DNA from: Candidatus Gastranaerophilales bacterium
Lineage (GTDB): Bacteria > Cyanobacteriota > Vampirovibrionia > Gastranaerophilales > Gastranaerophilaceae
NCBI GenBank assembly: GCA_944323095.1
Contig: CALURE010000012.1
Location: forward strand, 1 to 20,382
DNA: 20,382 bases
Direction: 5' to 3'
Shown in pieces: positions 1 through 6,751 of the stretch; within the stretch, counting starts at the first letter, position 1; every line of letters begins with the position of its first letter. The notes beneath the pieces were generated by a model. The model did not search any database and was not told the origin of the DNA. It saw only the letters and a list, made by a program, of their open reading frames with translations. The position numbers and the translations under genes are program-made.

Positions 1-2
1 TT

Positions 3-1667
3 GTGTCAGAATCAGATGCATTAAATTTCCAAAATTCAGGTGGAGATTTGAATACATTTTTAGGTTATTACGGGTTAAAGGAAACTACTACATATTTTGA
101 TGATCTTAAAGAACATCAAGATCCGGCAACAGGTACAATATGGTATTATAACGGAGAAACTACAGCTGCTCGAAATGATGATGGTGAATGGTATGAAAAA
201 CCTGTTGAAGTAAATTCTGGTAAAACAGCAGAAGAATTAAAAAGTTATTATTTTGGATATGAAACTCAGAGCTACGCAGAAACTGTCACTTCACAAAAAT
301 ACCATGATTATGTGCAAGCTTTAACTGATGTACAAAATTCAAAAAGTGAATTTATTACAAAGTTTGGGGGAGATTTGCAAGCGAATGTAATATCGCCAGC
401 TCAAAGCGCTGGTTCCATTTCTTCTACACCTATAACAGATTGGACATCTGTCAATTTGTCTAATGTTGCTGATAAAATTGACGACTATGTAAATGATGAT
501 GGACTTGCAGCAATTAATACACTAAGGAGTAGAATTAGTAGCTTAGGCACCTCAGATACTGTTTATACCGGTACAGTTACACTCGAACAAACAACATCAA
601 TTGGTTGGACCGATGACGATGGAAATGCTCAAACAGATAGTGGCAATGATATTTATATAGTTAAAAACGGTACTGAGATACTTTTTGCATATTCAAAAAA
701 TAATAATGCTATATATTATCCAGATGAGGATGGAAGCACATATTATAAAGATACACCAGGTTCAGTGCCTGAATACGCTGAAGATGGAACTCTTGATTGT
801 ACATACAATGTGAATCTTTCTATAGGAGCTCAGACTGATTCAACTGTATTAAGTCTTACGAGTAATGCTATAAATTCTAGTGGTAAGGAACTTTTTAACG
901 AGACGTATAATTTGACTCGTAATTCTGATGGTACATATGCGTGTACTATAACATCAACTAGCATGGATGCTAATAATACTGAAGCCAATGCAATATTGTC
1001 AGAGTTGGAAAATATACTATATACTTATGTAGATCCTGTGAAATATGGGAATTTACATTGTAGTGGAGTAGGAGGAACAACTTCTGATCCAGTATTTCAG
1101 GCTTACCAGGATGCTCAAGCTAGATTAACTAGTGCTGAAAGAGCCTTTACACCTGAAGAGTTTGAAGCCGTTAAGAATGCACTTATGCTAGACAATATTA
1201 TGAGCACATACGGTGAACCGAAATGGGCCTGGATTGATACTACAGCACCGACCGATTCATACAACGAAAACGGTGAAGCTAAAGCTCAATGGTACACAAA
1301 CCTGTTTGAACGTATGCAAAAAGGCTACAAAGTTTTACAGGACGGACTCGCATCGAGTACTGAATGGATTCAGTTCGCTCTAGAAAGCGGAATTGTCACC
1401 ATGGAACAAGTTGACAGCGATAACCACTGGATAGCTACAAATTACACTAACTGCAGCGACATCACTGAGCAGACTAATAATGCAGCAGCTACACTTGCCG
1501 AAGCAGAATACAATGCCGCAATGAACAAAATTGAAAACAAAGATAAAAAATATGATCTGGAATTAAAAAATATCGATACAGAACACAACTCACTACAAAC
1601 AGAATATGACTCAATAAAAAGTGCTATAGATAAAAATATTGAAAGAACATTTAAGATATACAGTTAA
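3..1667 (+). CDS. Large Ser/Thr/Asn-rich protein with coiled-coil C-terminus, unknown function (5' partial)
   Basis: I do not recognise this protein. The reading frame is open at the window edge. The GTG at position 3 is only the first possible start inside the window, and it lacks a visible ribosome binding site, so the true start probably lies upstream. The visible 554 residues are acidic and rich in Ser, Thr, Asn, Asp and Tyr, with no membrane segment. Residues of about 50-420 look like a secreted or surface-type region of short beta-prone stretches. The last 60 residues or so (from AEAEYNAAMNKIENKDKK) are strongly heptad-like and end in NIERTFKIYS, suggesting a conserved coiled-coil tail like that of filament or appendage subunits. 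That resemblance is an inference. Wording of the DNA changes near 1190: the upstream part is more AT-rich and the tail uses more C-ending codons, which could mean a mosaic gene. It is followed by palindromic repeats rather than a clear terminator. Confidence 0.75.
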   Translation: MSESDALNFQNSGGDLNTFLGYYGLKETTTYFDDLKEHQDPATGTIWYYNGETTAARNDDGEWYEKPVEVNSGKTAEELKSYYFGYETQSYAETVTSQKYHDYVQALTDVQNSKSEFITKFGGDLQANVISPAQSAGSISSTPITDWTSVNLSNVADKIDDYVNDDGLAAINTLRSRISSLGTSDTVYTGTVTLEQTTSIGWTDDDGNAQTDSGNDIYIVKNGTEILFAYSKNNNAIYYPDEDGSTYYKDTPGSVPEYAEDGTLDCTYNVNLSIGAQTDSTVLSLTSNAINSSGKELFNETYNLTRNSDGTYACTITSTSMDANNTEANAILSELENILYTYVDPVKYGNLHCSGVGGTTSDPVFQAYQDAQARLTSAERAFTPEEFEAVKNALMLDNIMSTYGEPKWAWIDTTAPTDSYNENGEAKAQWYTNLFERMQKGYKVLQDGLASSTEWIQFALESGIVTMEQVDSDNHWIATNYTNCSDITEQTNNAAATLAEAEYNAAMNKIENKDKKYDLELKNIDTEHNSLQTEYDSIKSAIDKNIERTFKIYS

Positions 1668-1674
1668 GAGTATA

Positions 1675-1711
1675 ATGAGATTACTACGGCACTCCGTGCC
1701 TCGTAATGACA
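1675..1711. repeat. Palindromic repeat unit, left copy
   Basis: This unit begins ATGAGATTACTACGG and ends CGTAATGACA. Internally it folds on GGCAC/GTGCC and ATTAC/GTAAT. Its ends are the inverse of the right copy at 1773-1811, so the pair forms a larger inverted repeat around about 60 bp of unique AT-rich sequence. The core (TCATTRCGAG ... GYAATCTC) resembles a palindromic repeat family widespread in intergenic regions of several bacterial phyla. Family membership is recalled rather than searched. Confidence 0.6.
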
Positions 1712-1772
1712 TGAGCAGATGTTATTCAATGGGCATATCAATTACATTATAACCTTTTAAGACTTGCTAATA

Positions 1773-1811
1773 TGTCATTGCGAGCGAATTTAATGAGCGT
1801 AGCAATCTCAT
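1773..1811. repeat. Palindromic repeat unit, right copy
   Basis: This unit begins TGTCATTGCGAGCG and ends GTAGCAATCTCAT. It pairs with itself through ATTGC/GCAAT and is inverted relative to 1675-1711. It ends 6 bp before a TATAAT box that probably drives the GIY-YIG gene immediately downstream. Confidence 0.6.
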
Positions 1812-1817
1812 CATTTT

Positions 1818-1823
1818 TATAAT
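1818..1823 (+). promoter_or_regulatory. -10 box of the GIY-YIG gene
   Basis: A perfect TATAAT lies 11 nt before the ATG at 1835. No convincing -35 is seen, and no Shine-Dalgarno sequence lies between the box and the ATG. The transcript would have a leader of only a few nucleotides. Confidence 0.4.
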
Positions 1824-1834
1824 AAATTTGCATT

Positions 1835-2122
1835 ATGAATGATTACTATGTTTATATAATTACCAATAAATACAACACAACTTTATATATAGGTGTTACA
1901 AATAATTTAGCACGCCGAATTTATGAGCATAAAAATAAATTGATAAAAGGATTTTCTTCAAAATATAATCTTAATAAATTAATTTATTTTGAACATACAA
2001 ATGATGCTGAGAGTGCAATTTTTCGTGAAAAACAACTAAAAAATTATTCCAGAGCAAAGAAAGAGAAACTTATTTATAGTTTTAATCCTGAAAAAATTGA
2101 TTTATATGATTCTATACTGTAA
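1835..2122 (+). CDS. Single-domain GIY-YIG nuclease-like protein
   Basis: This 95-residue protein is a complete minimal GIY-YIG domain of the kind often annotated as a putative endonuclease (UPF0213/YhbQ-like size). The first motif is YVYII at residues 4-9 and the second is LYIG at 17-20. They are followed by the LARRIYEH segment (Arg27/28, His32) and the metal-binding Glu65 in FREKQLK. Members of the fold cut DNA using a conserved Tyr, Arg and Glu. The basic C-terminal half fits nucleic-acid binding. No extra DNA-binding domain is present. The gene stands alone, directly after two palindromic repeat units, with no Shine-Dalgarno sequence. A functional link to those repeats is an inference. 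The fold is clear but the substrate is unknown. Confidence 0.9.
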   Translation: MNDYYVYIITNKYNTTLYIGVTNNLARRIYEHKNKLIKGFSSKYNLNKLIYFEHTNDAESAIFREKQLKNYSRAKKEKLIYSFNPEKIDLYDSIL

Positions 2123-2149
2123 ATTATATTATTTGAATTTGGTGCAATA

Positions 2150-2181
2150 ACATAATCTTTATACAGATATAAAGATTATGT
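2150..2181. repeat. Perfect AT-rich inverted repeat
   Basis: The arms are 14 bp each (ACATAATCTTTATA and its complement) with a 4-nt loop. It lies between the GIY-YIG gene and the promoter of the next gene. It has almost no GC and no adjoining T-run, so it is a weak terminator at best. It could equally be an operator-like palindrome. Confidence 0.5.
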
Positions 2182-2190
2182 AAGGAAATC

Positions 2191-2218
2191 TTATTTTAAA
2201 TGTTTTTTAGTTTATAAT
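2191..2218 (+). promoter_or_regulatory. Promoter of the small HEAT-like gene
   Basis: A perfect TATAAT lies at 2213-2218 with a weak -35 (TTATTT, 2191-2196) and a 16-nt spacer. The transcription start would fall near 2225. The ribosome binding site TGGAGA (2239-2244) lies 7 nt before the ATG. Confidence 0.5.
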
Positions 2219-2251
2219 TTAAACATAGATTAGATAAATGGAGATATTATT

Positions 2252-2536
2252 ATGGAAACAGTTAATGAAATTCTTACAAAGTTAGAAAATGCTGACAACG
2301 CAACAAAAAATGAATTAGAAAATGAACTTGTTAATATCGGAACTTCTGTTCTTCCACAGCTTGTTGACGAATTGCAGGTTGTAAGAGGAATAAAAAGAGG
2401 TGTTGTTGCTATGACTTTGATTAGAATCGGTGATGCATCCGTAAAATATCTGAAAAAAGCAGCTGAATGCAACAAAGATTTTAAATGGGTTGCAGAATAT
2501 TTAATCCGTGAAATCAACGGTTCTGTTGCAGCTTAA
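2252..2536 (+). CDS. Small helical HEAT-repeat-like protein
   Basis: This is a 94-residue soluble, mostly helical protein. The pattern of paired amphipathic helices (residues 5-30, 33-60, 63-90) with IGTSVLPQLVDEL and IGDASVKYLKKA at helix starts resembles one and a half HEAT/PBS-lyase-type repeats. Such repeats normally form protein-binding scaffolds. At this length it is either a tiny adaptor or a shortened member of the family. It has its own promoter, a good ribosome binding site and a strong terminator immediately after the stop, so it is a monocistronic gene. No catalytic residues are apparent and the partner is unknown. Confidence 0.8.
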   Translation: METVNEILTKLENADNATKNELENELVNIGTSVLPQLVDELQVVRGIKRGVVAMTLIRIGDASVKYLKKAAECNKDFKWVAEYLIREINGSVAA

Positions 2537-2550
2537 AAAAATTATTGATA

Positions 2551-2585
2551 AAAAAAGACCGGTTTAAACCAGACCGGTCTTTTTT
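2551..2585 (+). terminator. Rho-independent terminator of the HEAT-like gene
   Basis: The stem AGACCGGT/ACCGGTCT (2556-2563 with 2573-2580) has a 9-nt loop, an A-run before it and a T-run after it. The symmetry would allow it to work in both directions. Confidence 0.9.
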
Positions 2586-2586
2586 A

Positions 2587-2595
2587 TGTTAAAAT
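2587..2595 (+). promoter_or_regulatory. Extended -10 promoter of the membrane protein gene
   Basis: TGTTAAAAT is a full extended -10 (TG, one base, TAAAAT). It starts one base after the terminator T-run and ends 7 nt before the ATG at 2603. The predicted start of transcription coincides with the start codon, and there is no Shine-Dalgarno sequence. Confidence 0.5.
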
Positions 2596-2602
2596 AAATG
2601 AC

Positions 2603-4114
2603 ATGGGGAAAAAAGCTTTTTTATTTTACATTACTCTTTTTTTAATAATTCTTGCCTACTCGCTTATGGCTACGAATTTCGATTTTGATCTGTGGGCAAG
2701 ACTGATTGCAGGCATGGGAGTTATTGACGGAGGACATGTCTTAAAGGCTGATTTTTTGTCATATACTCCTGTTCACACATGGTGGGATCATGAATGGGGA
2801 TCCGGAGTAATTTTTTACCTGTTTTTAAAATTTTTAGGTCCGTTTAGCTTAATAATTCTGCAGGCTGCATTATTTTTCTTTATTATTTTTACTGCCTCAA
2901 AGGTAATTAAAATTAAATCCGAATTTTACCCTTATAATATTTTGCCTTATCTTTTTACCGTAATTGTGCTTATGTCAAATCTTAACAGTCCGGTAAGATG
3001 CCACATGTTCAGCTTTCTGCTATTTACAGTATTTATATACATACTTGAACTTGTTAGAACCAGAGGGAAAAATAAACTGCTTTATTTAATTCCGATTTTA
3101 ACAATATTCTGGAATAATGTTCATGGCGGAGTTGTGTCAGGTCTTGGACTTATTGCAATGTATGCAGTCGGAGAATTTTTAAACCAAAAACCGTTTAAAA
3201 AATATATAATTACACTCTTGTTATCATCGCTTGCACTTTTTATTAACCCATGGGGATATGACTATATAAAATTTCTGCTTATGGCAAATACGATGCAAAG
3301 ACCTTATATAACAGAGTGGTGGGGACTATTCTCACAATATTTTATGCATAGCAAAACAGGTTTCAAACTGTTTATGCTAAGCGCTGTATTAATCGAATAT
3401 ATAACAATAATGAAAGATGCTAAACTGAACGGTCTAAAAAAATGGTATCAAAATGCTGATAAGGTCAAATATATAGTTCTTCTGGCCACAATGTATCTTG
3501 GTATTACCCATGTAAAATTGCTGCCGTTTTTTGCGATTTCAGCACTTTGCTTTGTTTATGACGACTTATACAAACTTATTGAAAAGCTAAGTCTGCCTGA
3601 ATGGAAAGACAAAGTCATTTATACTTTGCTTATTCTATTATCACTGTTAAGTTTTTTGACAAAGGATTTTTCGCTTCCTGCCGGATTTAATGTCTATCCT
3701 GTTAAAGAAATTGAATTTGTAAAAATTAATAATCTAAAAGGAAATATACTTACAAACTTTGGTTCAGGAAGCTATGCTGCATATAAACTTTATCCTCATA
3801 ATCTTATTTATATGGATGGCAGATATGAAGAAGTTTACTATGATTACATGATTCCACTTTTAAAAGAATTTTGCCTTGTTTACCCGAACTGGAAACTAAT
3901 TCTTGACAATTTTCCGCCTGATGTAATTATTATTGAAAAGTCATATCCGGTTACAAAAGTTCTCCAATCATCATATAACTGGAAAATGGTTTATGAAGGC
4001 GAATTATTCGGTGTTTATATTCCGGCTCAAAAAGCTGACAGAAAATTTTTGCAGCCTTCAAATGACATTCAACATTATAAAAATACTCTGTTTGATACAG
4101 ACATTAAATTTTAA
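2603..4114 (+). CDS. Polytopic membrane protein, GT-C glycosyltransferase-like
   Basis: This is a 503-residue protein with roughly nine to eleven membrane segments up to about residue 360 and a soluble C-terminal part. After the first membrane helix comes NFDFDLWARLIAGMGVIDGG, then DFLSYTP and WWDHEWGSGVIFY. This order of acidic, Trp and His motifs is typical of a large family of GT-C-fold-like membrane proteins that normally read D-x-W-W-x-x-A-x-G ... D-P-F-S ... H-E-W. The C-terminal region carries FGSGSYAAYKLYP and YMDGRYEEVYYDY, again matching that family. GT-C enzymes use polyprenyl-phosphate sugars, with acidic residues in the first outer loop. Activity here is an inference. The protein probably acts in envelope or surface glycan assembly. 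The next gene starts 19 nt downstream but has its own -10 box. Confidence 0.8.
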   Translation: MGKKAFLFYITLFLIILAYSLMATNFDFDLWARLIAGMGVIDGGHVLKADFLSYTPVHTWWDHEWGSGVIFYLFLKFLGPFSLIILQAALFFFIIFTASKVIKIKSEFYPYNILPYLFTVIVLMSNLNSPVRCHMFSFLLFTVFIYILELVRTRGKNKLLYLIPILTIFWNNVHGGVVSGLGLIAMYAVGEFLNQKPFKKYIITLLLSSLALFINPWGYDYIKFLLMANTMQRPYITEWWGLFSQYFMHSKTGFKLFMLSAVLIEYITIMKDAKLNGLKKWYQNADKVKYIVLLATMYLGITHVKLLPFFAISALCFVYDDLYKLIEKLSLPEWKDKVIYTLLILLSLLSFLTKDFSLPAGFNVYPVKEIEFVKINNLKGNILTNFGSGSYAAYKLYPHNLIYMDGRYEEVYYDYMIPLLKEFCLVYPNWKLILDNFPPDVIIIEKSYPVTKVLQSSYNWKMVYEGELFGVYIPAQKADRKFLQPSNDIQHYKNTLFDTDIKF

Positions 4115-4121
4115 GTCGTAG

Positions 4122-4127
4122 TATAAT
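4122..4127 (+). promoter_or_regulatory. -10 box of the patatin gene
   Basis: A perfect TATAAT lies between the two genes, only 6 nt before the ATG at 4134. Transcription would start at or next to the A of the ATG. There is no Shine-Dalgarno sequence and no good -35 at standard spacing. Confidence 0.45.
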
Positions 4128-4133
4128 TAGTTT

Positions 4134-5345
4134 ATGAATACAAGTTTAAAATATGCATGTTTATTCGGCGGCGGGGCAATTAGAGGGGTGTCCTACATCG
4201 GTGTTATCAAGGCATTTGAAGAATTAGACATCAAATCTGATACTTTCGCAGGCTCATCAGTCGGCTCAATATTTGCAGCACTTCTTGCTGTAGGCTATAC
4301 TGCAGAGGAATTTAAAGATATCTTTTTAAAAGTTAATTTTGAACTTTTTAAAGATATTTCTATAGGAATAGGTCCAATATTTGCGCTTAGCAAGGGAGAA
4401 GTTTTTCTTGAATGGGTAAGAGAACTTATAGAAAAAAAATATTACGGCGATAAATACAAAAAAGGCGCAAACAGAGCTGTTACTTTTAAAGATATTGATA
4501 AAAATCTTGTAATAATTACAACAAATCTTTCAAATTTTGAGTGTAAAGAATTTTCGAAATTTGAAACACCTGATTATGAAATTGCCTCTGCCGTTAGAAT
4601 ATCCTGCTGTATGCCGGGATTAATGAAACCTATTGAATACAACAAAACACTACTTGTTGACGGTGATTTGCAAAAAAGCTGGCCAATGTGGAAACTTTCA
4701 AAAACACTTGCAAATAATGGAGAAAGAATTTTAGAACTTAGACTTGAAGGCTACTACGACAGCAACGATATTTCCGGCATAGATTATGCAAATGCAGTAT
4801 ATAGCTGCATGACTGCAATGTCTACTGCTTTTATTACTGACTTATATGGTAAAAATGACCGGTATGATTACATTGTTCTTAATACAGGTGATATAGTTGT
4901 TGTTGACTTTAATATTAACGAAAATAAACGTTTGGAGCTTATACAAAGCGGATATAATCAAACATTGAAATACTTTAAAGAATTTTTGCCTTTGAAAAAA
5001 CAAAAAATAAAAACTAATTATGAAATTTTGCTGGCACATATAAATAAAATCCAAAAATTTCTTTGTTCTAAAAAAACATTAAAAGCAAAAAATCAACTCG
5101 GTGAACTTTTTATTGATTTATCGAATTTACAGGATATTATTGATTTTTCAGATTACAATGATATCAAAAACTTTAAAGATTTATTTTTAAATAACATAAA
5201 ATATCCGCCTTTGTTCGGGAAAATTATACTTAATAATGAAAATCTTGTAAAAACTCAGCTTGAAAAAATTAAACAAAATTTTGTACAAAAAATATCAGAA
5301 TTGAACAGCTATTTAATGGAATATCCTGCAGAAGAAAAATCTTGA
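4134..5345 (+). CDS. Patatin-like phospholipase
   Basis: This 403-residue protein has a complete patatin core in its first half. The oxyanion-hole loop is GGGAIRG (residues 12-18), the nucleophile elbow is GSSVG (40-44, Ser42), and the second member of the Ser-Asp dyad is in VDGD (Asp176). The last residue of that motif is Asp rather than the usual Gly or Ala. Patatins hydrolyse acyl ester bonds in membrane lipids. There is no signal peptide, so it is probably cytoplasmic or at the inner face of the membrane. The second half (about 285-400) is Lys-rich and helical with no recognised domain. It follows the GT-C-like gene closely and may share its readthrough transcript. Confidence 0.93.
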   Translation: MNTSLKYACLFGGGAIRGVSYIGVIKAFEELDIKSDTFAGSSVGSIFAALLAVGYTAEEFKDIFLKVNFELFKDISIGIGPIFALSKGEVFLEWVRELIEKKYYGDKYKKGANRAVTFKDIDKNLVIITTNLSNFECKEFSKFETPDYEIASAVRISCCMPGLMKPIEYNKTLLVDGDLQKSWPMWKLSKTLANNGERILELRLEGYYDSNDISGIDYANAVYSCMTAMSTAFITDLYGKNDRYDYIVLNTGDIVVVDFNINENKRLELIQSGYNQTLKYFKEFLPLKKQKIKTNYEILLAHINKIQKFLCSKKTLKAKNQLGELFIDLSNLQDIIDFSDYNDIKNFKDLFLNNIKYPPLFGKIILNNENLVKTQLEKIKQNFVQKISELNSYLMEYPAEEKS

Positions 5346-5384
5346 CATTCTGAAATGTTTAGGTTAATATATATTTGCTCAAAA

Positions 5385-5409
5385 TCCTTATACAGTGTGG
5401 TATAAAGGA
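5385..5409 (+). other. Stem-loop after the patatin gene
   Basis: TCCTTATAC (5385-5393) pairs with GTATAAAGGA (5400-5409) with one bulged base and a 6-nt loop. There is no T-run. It could stabilise the 3' end of the patatin mRNA. Its role is unclear. Confidence 0.3.
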
Positions 5410-5410
5410 A

Positions 5411-5439
5411 TTGATAATACAAATTCATCAGTGAATAAT
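5411..5439 (+). promoter_or_regulatory. Possible promoter of the tRNA-Leu transcript
   Basis: TTGATA (5411-5416), a 17-nt spacer and AATAAT (5434-5439) form a plausible housekeeping promoter. Transcription would start in or just before the palindromic element, which would then be the leader of tRNA-Leu. Confidence 0.4.
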
Positions 5440-5442
5440 ATA

Positions 5443-5528
5443 CCCTGGTGGCAAGGACTCCGCTTTTTTGACTGAGTGTCAAAAAAGAAGGAGGGGAGAG
5501 TAGACGTCGTCTACCGATTTCGCCGGGG
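5443..5528. repeat. Compound palindromic element copying parts of tRNA-Leu
   Basis: This 86-bp element can fold on itself. The outer stem pairs 5443-5451 with 5520-5528 (two or three G-U pairs). A long hairpin pairs 5458-5472 with 5478-5493 (CTCC, TTTTTTGAC and complements). A third stem is GTAGAC/GTCTAC (5500-5514). The first 10 bases, CCCTGGTGGC, are identical to bases 2-11 of the tRNA-Leu just downstream. With its flank, the match is 15 of 16 (5437-5452 against 5545-5560). Positions 5508-5525 are an inverted copy of tRNA positions 5557-5574 (16 of 18 identical, both mismatches giving G-U pairs). It may be an inserted or decayed repeat, or a structured leader RNA. Confidence 0.55.
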
Positions 5529-5549
5529 AAATCCATGAAAATTAAATAT

Positions 5550-5635
5550 GCCCTGGTGGCGGAATCGGTAGACGCGTCGGACTTAAAATCCGGTTGGAGT
5601 TAAATCCAGTGCCAGTTCAAGTCTGGCCCAGGGCA
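5550..5635 (+). tRNA. tRNA-Leu (anticodon UAA)
   Basis: This is an 86-nt cloverleaf. The acceptor stem is GCCCTGG (5550-5556) with CCAGGGC (5628-5634), and the discriminator base is A5635. The anticodon stem is TCGGA/TCCGG around a 7-nt loop with TAA at 5584-5586. A long variable arm is typical of tRNA-Leu. The T arm is GCCAG/CTGGC around TTCAAGT. The CCA end is not encoded, because the sequence continues with ATTTTT. It decodes UUA and UUG, codons expected to be common in this AT-rich genome. It is followed 6 nt later by its own terminator. Confidence 0.98.
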
Positions 5636-5641
5636 ATTTTT

Positions 5642-5668
5642 AAAGAACTCATTTTTGAGTTCTTTTTT
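5642..5668 (+). terminator. Terminator of tRNA-Leu
   Basis: AAAGAACTCA (5642-5651) pairs with TGAGTTCTTT (5656-5665) around a 4-nt loop, followed by continued T residues. Confidence 0.88.
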
Positions 5669-5744
5669 GTTTGTTAAGATTTATTAAGATACGTAAAAGT
5701 CTTGCTGCATTTGGGAATATAAGATATTAAGACAAATGACTGCG

Positions 5745-5785
5745 CAATTTTTTCTTATGTATATACTTTATATATATAAGATATA
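5745..5785 (+). promoter_or_regulatory. Conserved long promoter, copy A (EF-hand gene)
   Basis: CAATTTTTT (5745-5753), 6 nt, then TATATACTTTATATATATAAG (5760-5780) continuing GATATA. The same arrangement and spacing recur before 13777 and 15113 and nowhere else in the window. The CTTTATATATATAAG part is nearly palindromic. A second ATATAAGATAT lies 57 nt upstream (5717-5727). The ribosome binding site AGGAGA (5790-5795) follows, so the element sits where a promoter or operator should be. Confidence 0.6.
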
Positions 5786-5800
5786 GACTAGGAGAGTATA

Positions 5801-6751
5801 ATGGCAAATATTAACTTTATGCAAAATATAAGTCGCTCACTGCAGAAGCTTGGAAGCGGATTAATGCAAACAGGCATGACATCAGTCGTATTGAGAAACG
5901 CTAATCATTGCTGCGGCAGAAGCATATTCGGCTTTGGAGCAGGACCTGCAATGATGTATGGTGGCATGGGTATAACTCCTCAGATGCTTGCTGATCCAAT
6001 GGGAATTTCATGGCTTCCAAATCCGTCATTAGCAAATGCAGCTAACAATGCATACGGTAATGCTCTCGCATATCAATGGGGACGTTCACTCGCAGCCGGC
6101 GCAGCTGCCCAAAATATGAATAATCCGATTCAGCAGCTAAATATGATGAATATGACAATGCCTGGATTAAATAATAACACAGCTACACCAAAAACAGATG
6201 CAAAATATGCCGGAGATATCGACAAAAATCAGAGCATCGAACAGGGTAAAAAAGTAGATGAGGCTACTGATAAAATGGGTGATGGTGAAAACACCGAAGC
6301 AAAAATTGTTTCTTTCAGTGATCCGACAAATCTTGACAAGTCAGAACAAGAATATAAAACACAACTTTCAGAACTCGGAAAATCTTATGGAGCTATGATA
6401 GATAGCCAAAAAGGCAATACTAAAGATGGTAAAGTTACTATGCAGGAATATATAAATCATGAGCTTTCCAAACTCGACAGCAAGACAAACTCCTATCAAA
6501 AAGCTGAAGCAGTCCATTTAGCACAGACAGCATTTAATAAAATAGATCAAAACGGTGACGGATATGCTGATTGGAAAGAACTTGCAGCAACAATGGCAAC
6601 ATTTGATTCCGATTCTCAAAGCAGACTTGATGGAAGTATTAAAGCAGAAGATTTCCAAAGATGGTCAGGTCTTTTATCAAATGCGCAGTCAAACGAATTT
6701 GATACAATGGCAAGAGCAAATTACAAACAATTATTCGGAGACGGTGAATAG
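5801..6751 (+). CDS. EF-hand protein with Gly/Asn/Met-rich N-terminal half
   Basis: This is a 316-residue protein with no obvious signal peptide. Residues 1-130 are rich in Gly, Ala, Asn and Met, with NHCCGRSIFGFGAGPAMMYG near 35-54. Residues 135-175 are an acidic, Lys-rich linker. The C-terminal third holds calcium-binding EF-hands. One canonical 12-residue loop (DQNGDGYADWKE, 249-260) has Asp, Asn, Asp, Asp and Glu at the ligand positions. A longer variant loop lies at 201-217 (DGKVTMQEY), and a degenerate one at about 268-285 (DGSIKAEDF). It is expressed from the conserved promoter shared with 13777 and 15113, with ribosome binding site AGGAGA 5 nt before the ATG. Its last 21 bases overlap the end of the convergent csaB-like gene. 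Calcium binding is well supported; the cellular role is unknown. Confidence 0.9.
   Translation: MANINFMQNISRSLQKLGSGLMQTGMTSVVLRNANHCCGRSIFGFGAGPAMMYGGMGITPQMLADPMGISWLPNPSLANAANNAYGNALAYQWGRSLAAGAAAQNMNNPIQQLNMMNMTMPGLNNNTATPKTDAKYAGDIDKNQSIEQGKKVDEATDKMGDGENTEAKIVSFSDPTNLDKSEQEYKTQLSELGKSYGAMIDSQKGNTKDGKVTMQEYINHELSKLDSKTNSYQKAEAVHLAQTAFNKIDQNGDGYADWKELAATMATFDSDSQSRLDGSIKAEDFQRWSGLLSNAQSNEFDTMARANYKQLFGDGE

Noticed and set aside
1878..1896. ACTTTATATATAGG inside the GIY-YIG gene resembles the core of the long shared promoter.
   Set aside because: It lies within codons for the conserved LYIG motif, lacks the CAATTWTTT part and has no gene start after it.
2150..2181. Terminator for the GIY-YIG gene.
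   Set aside because: The stem is perfect but has almost no GC pairs and no T-run, so I kept it only as an inverted repeat.
2230..2517. A 95-codon minus-strand frame opposite the HEAT-like gene.
   Set aside because: It mirrors a real gene that has a promoter, a ribosome binding site and a terminator on the plus strand. The predicted protein is Ser/Phe-rich as expected of a shadow.
5309..5536. A 75-codon minus-strand open frame across the palindromic element.
   Set aside because: It spans the end of the patatin gene, hairpins and a promoter-like region. Composition does not look coding and no ribosome binding site is present.
5437..5560. Attachment sites (attL/attR) of an integrated element at tRNA-Leu.
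   Set aside because: Integrases normally use the 3' half of a tRNA, the interval is only 108 bp, and no integrase gene is present. A small insertion or duplication explains the direct repeat better.
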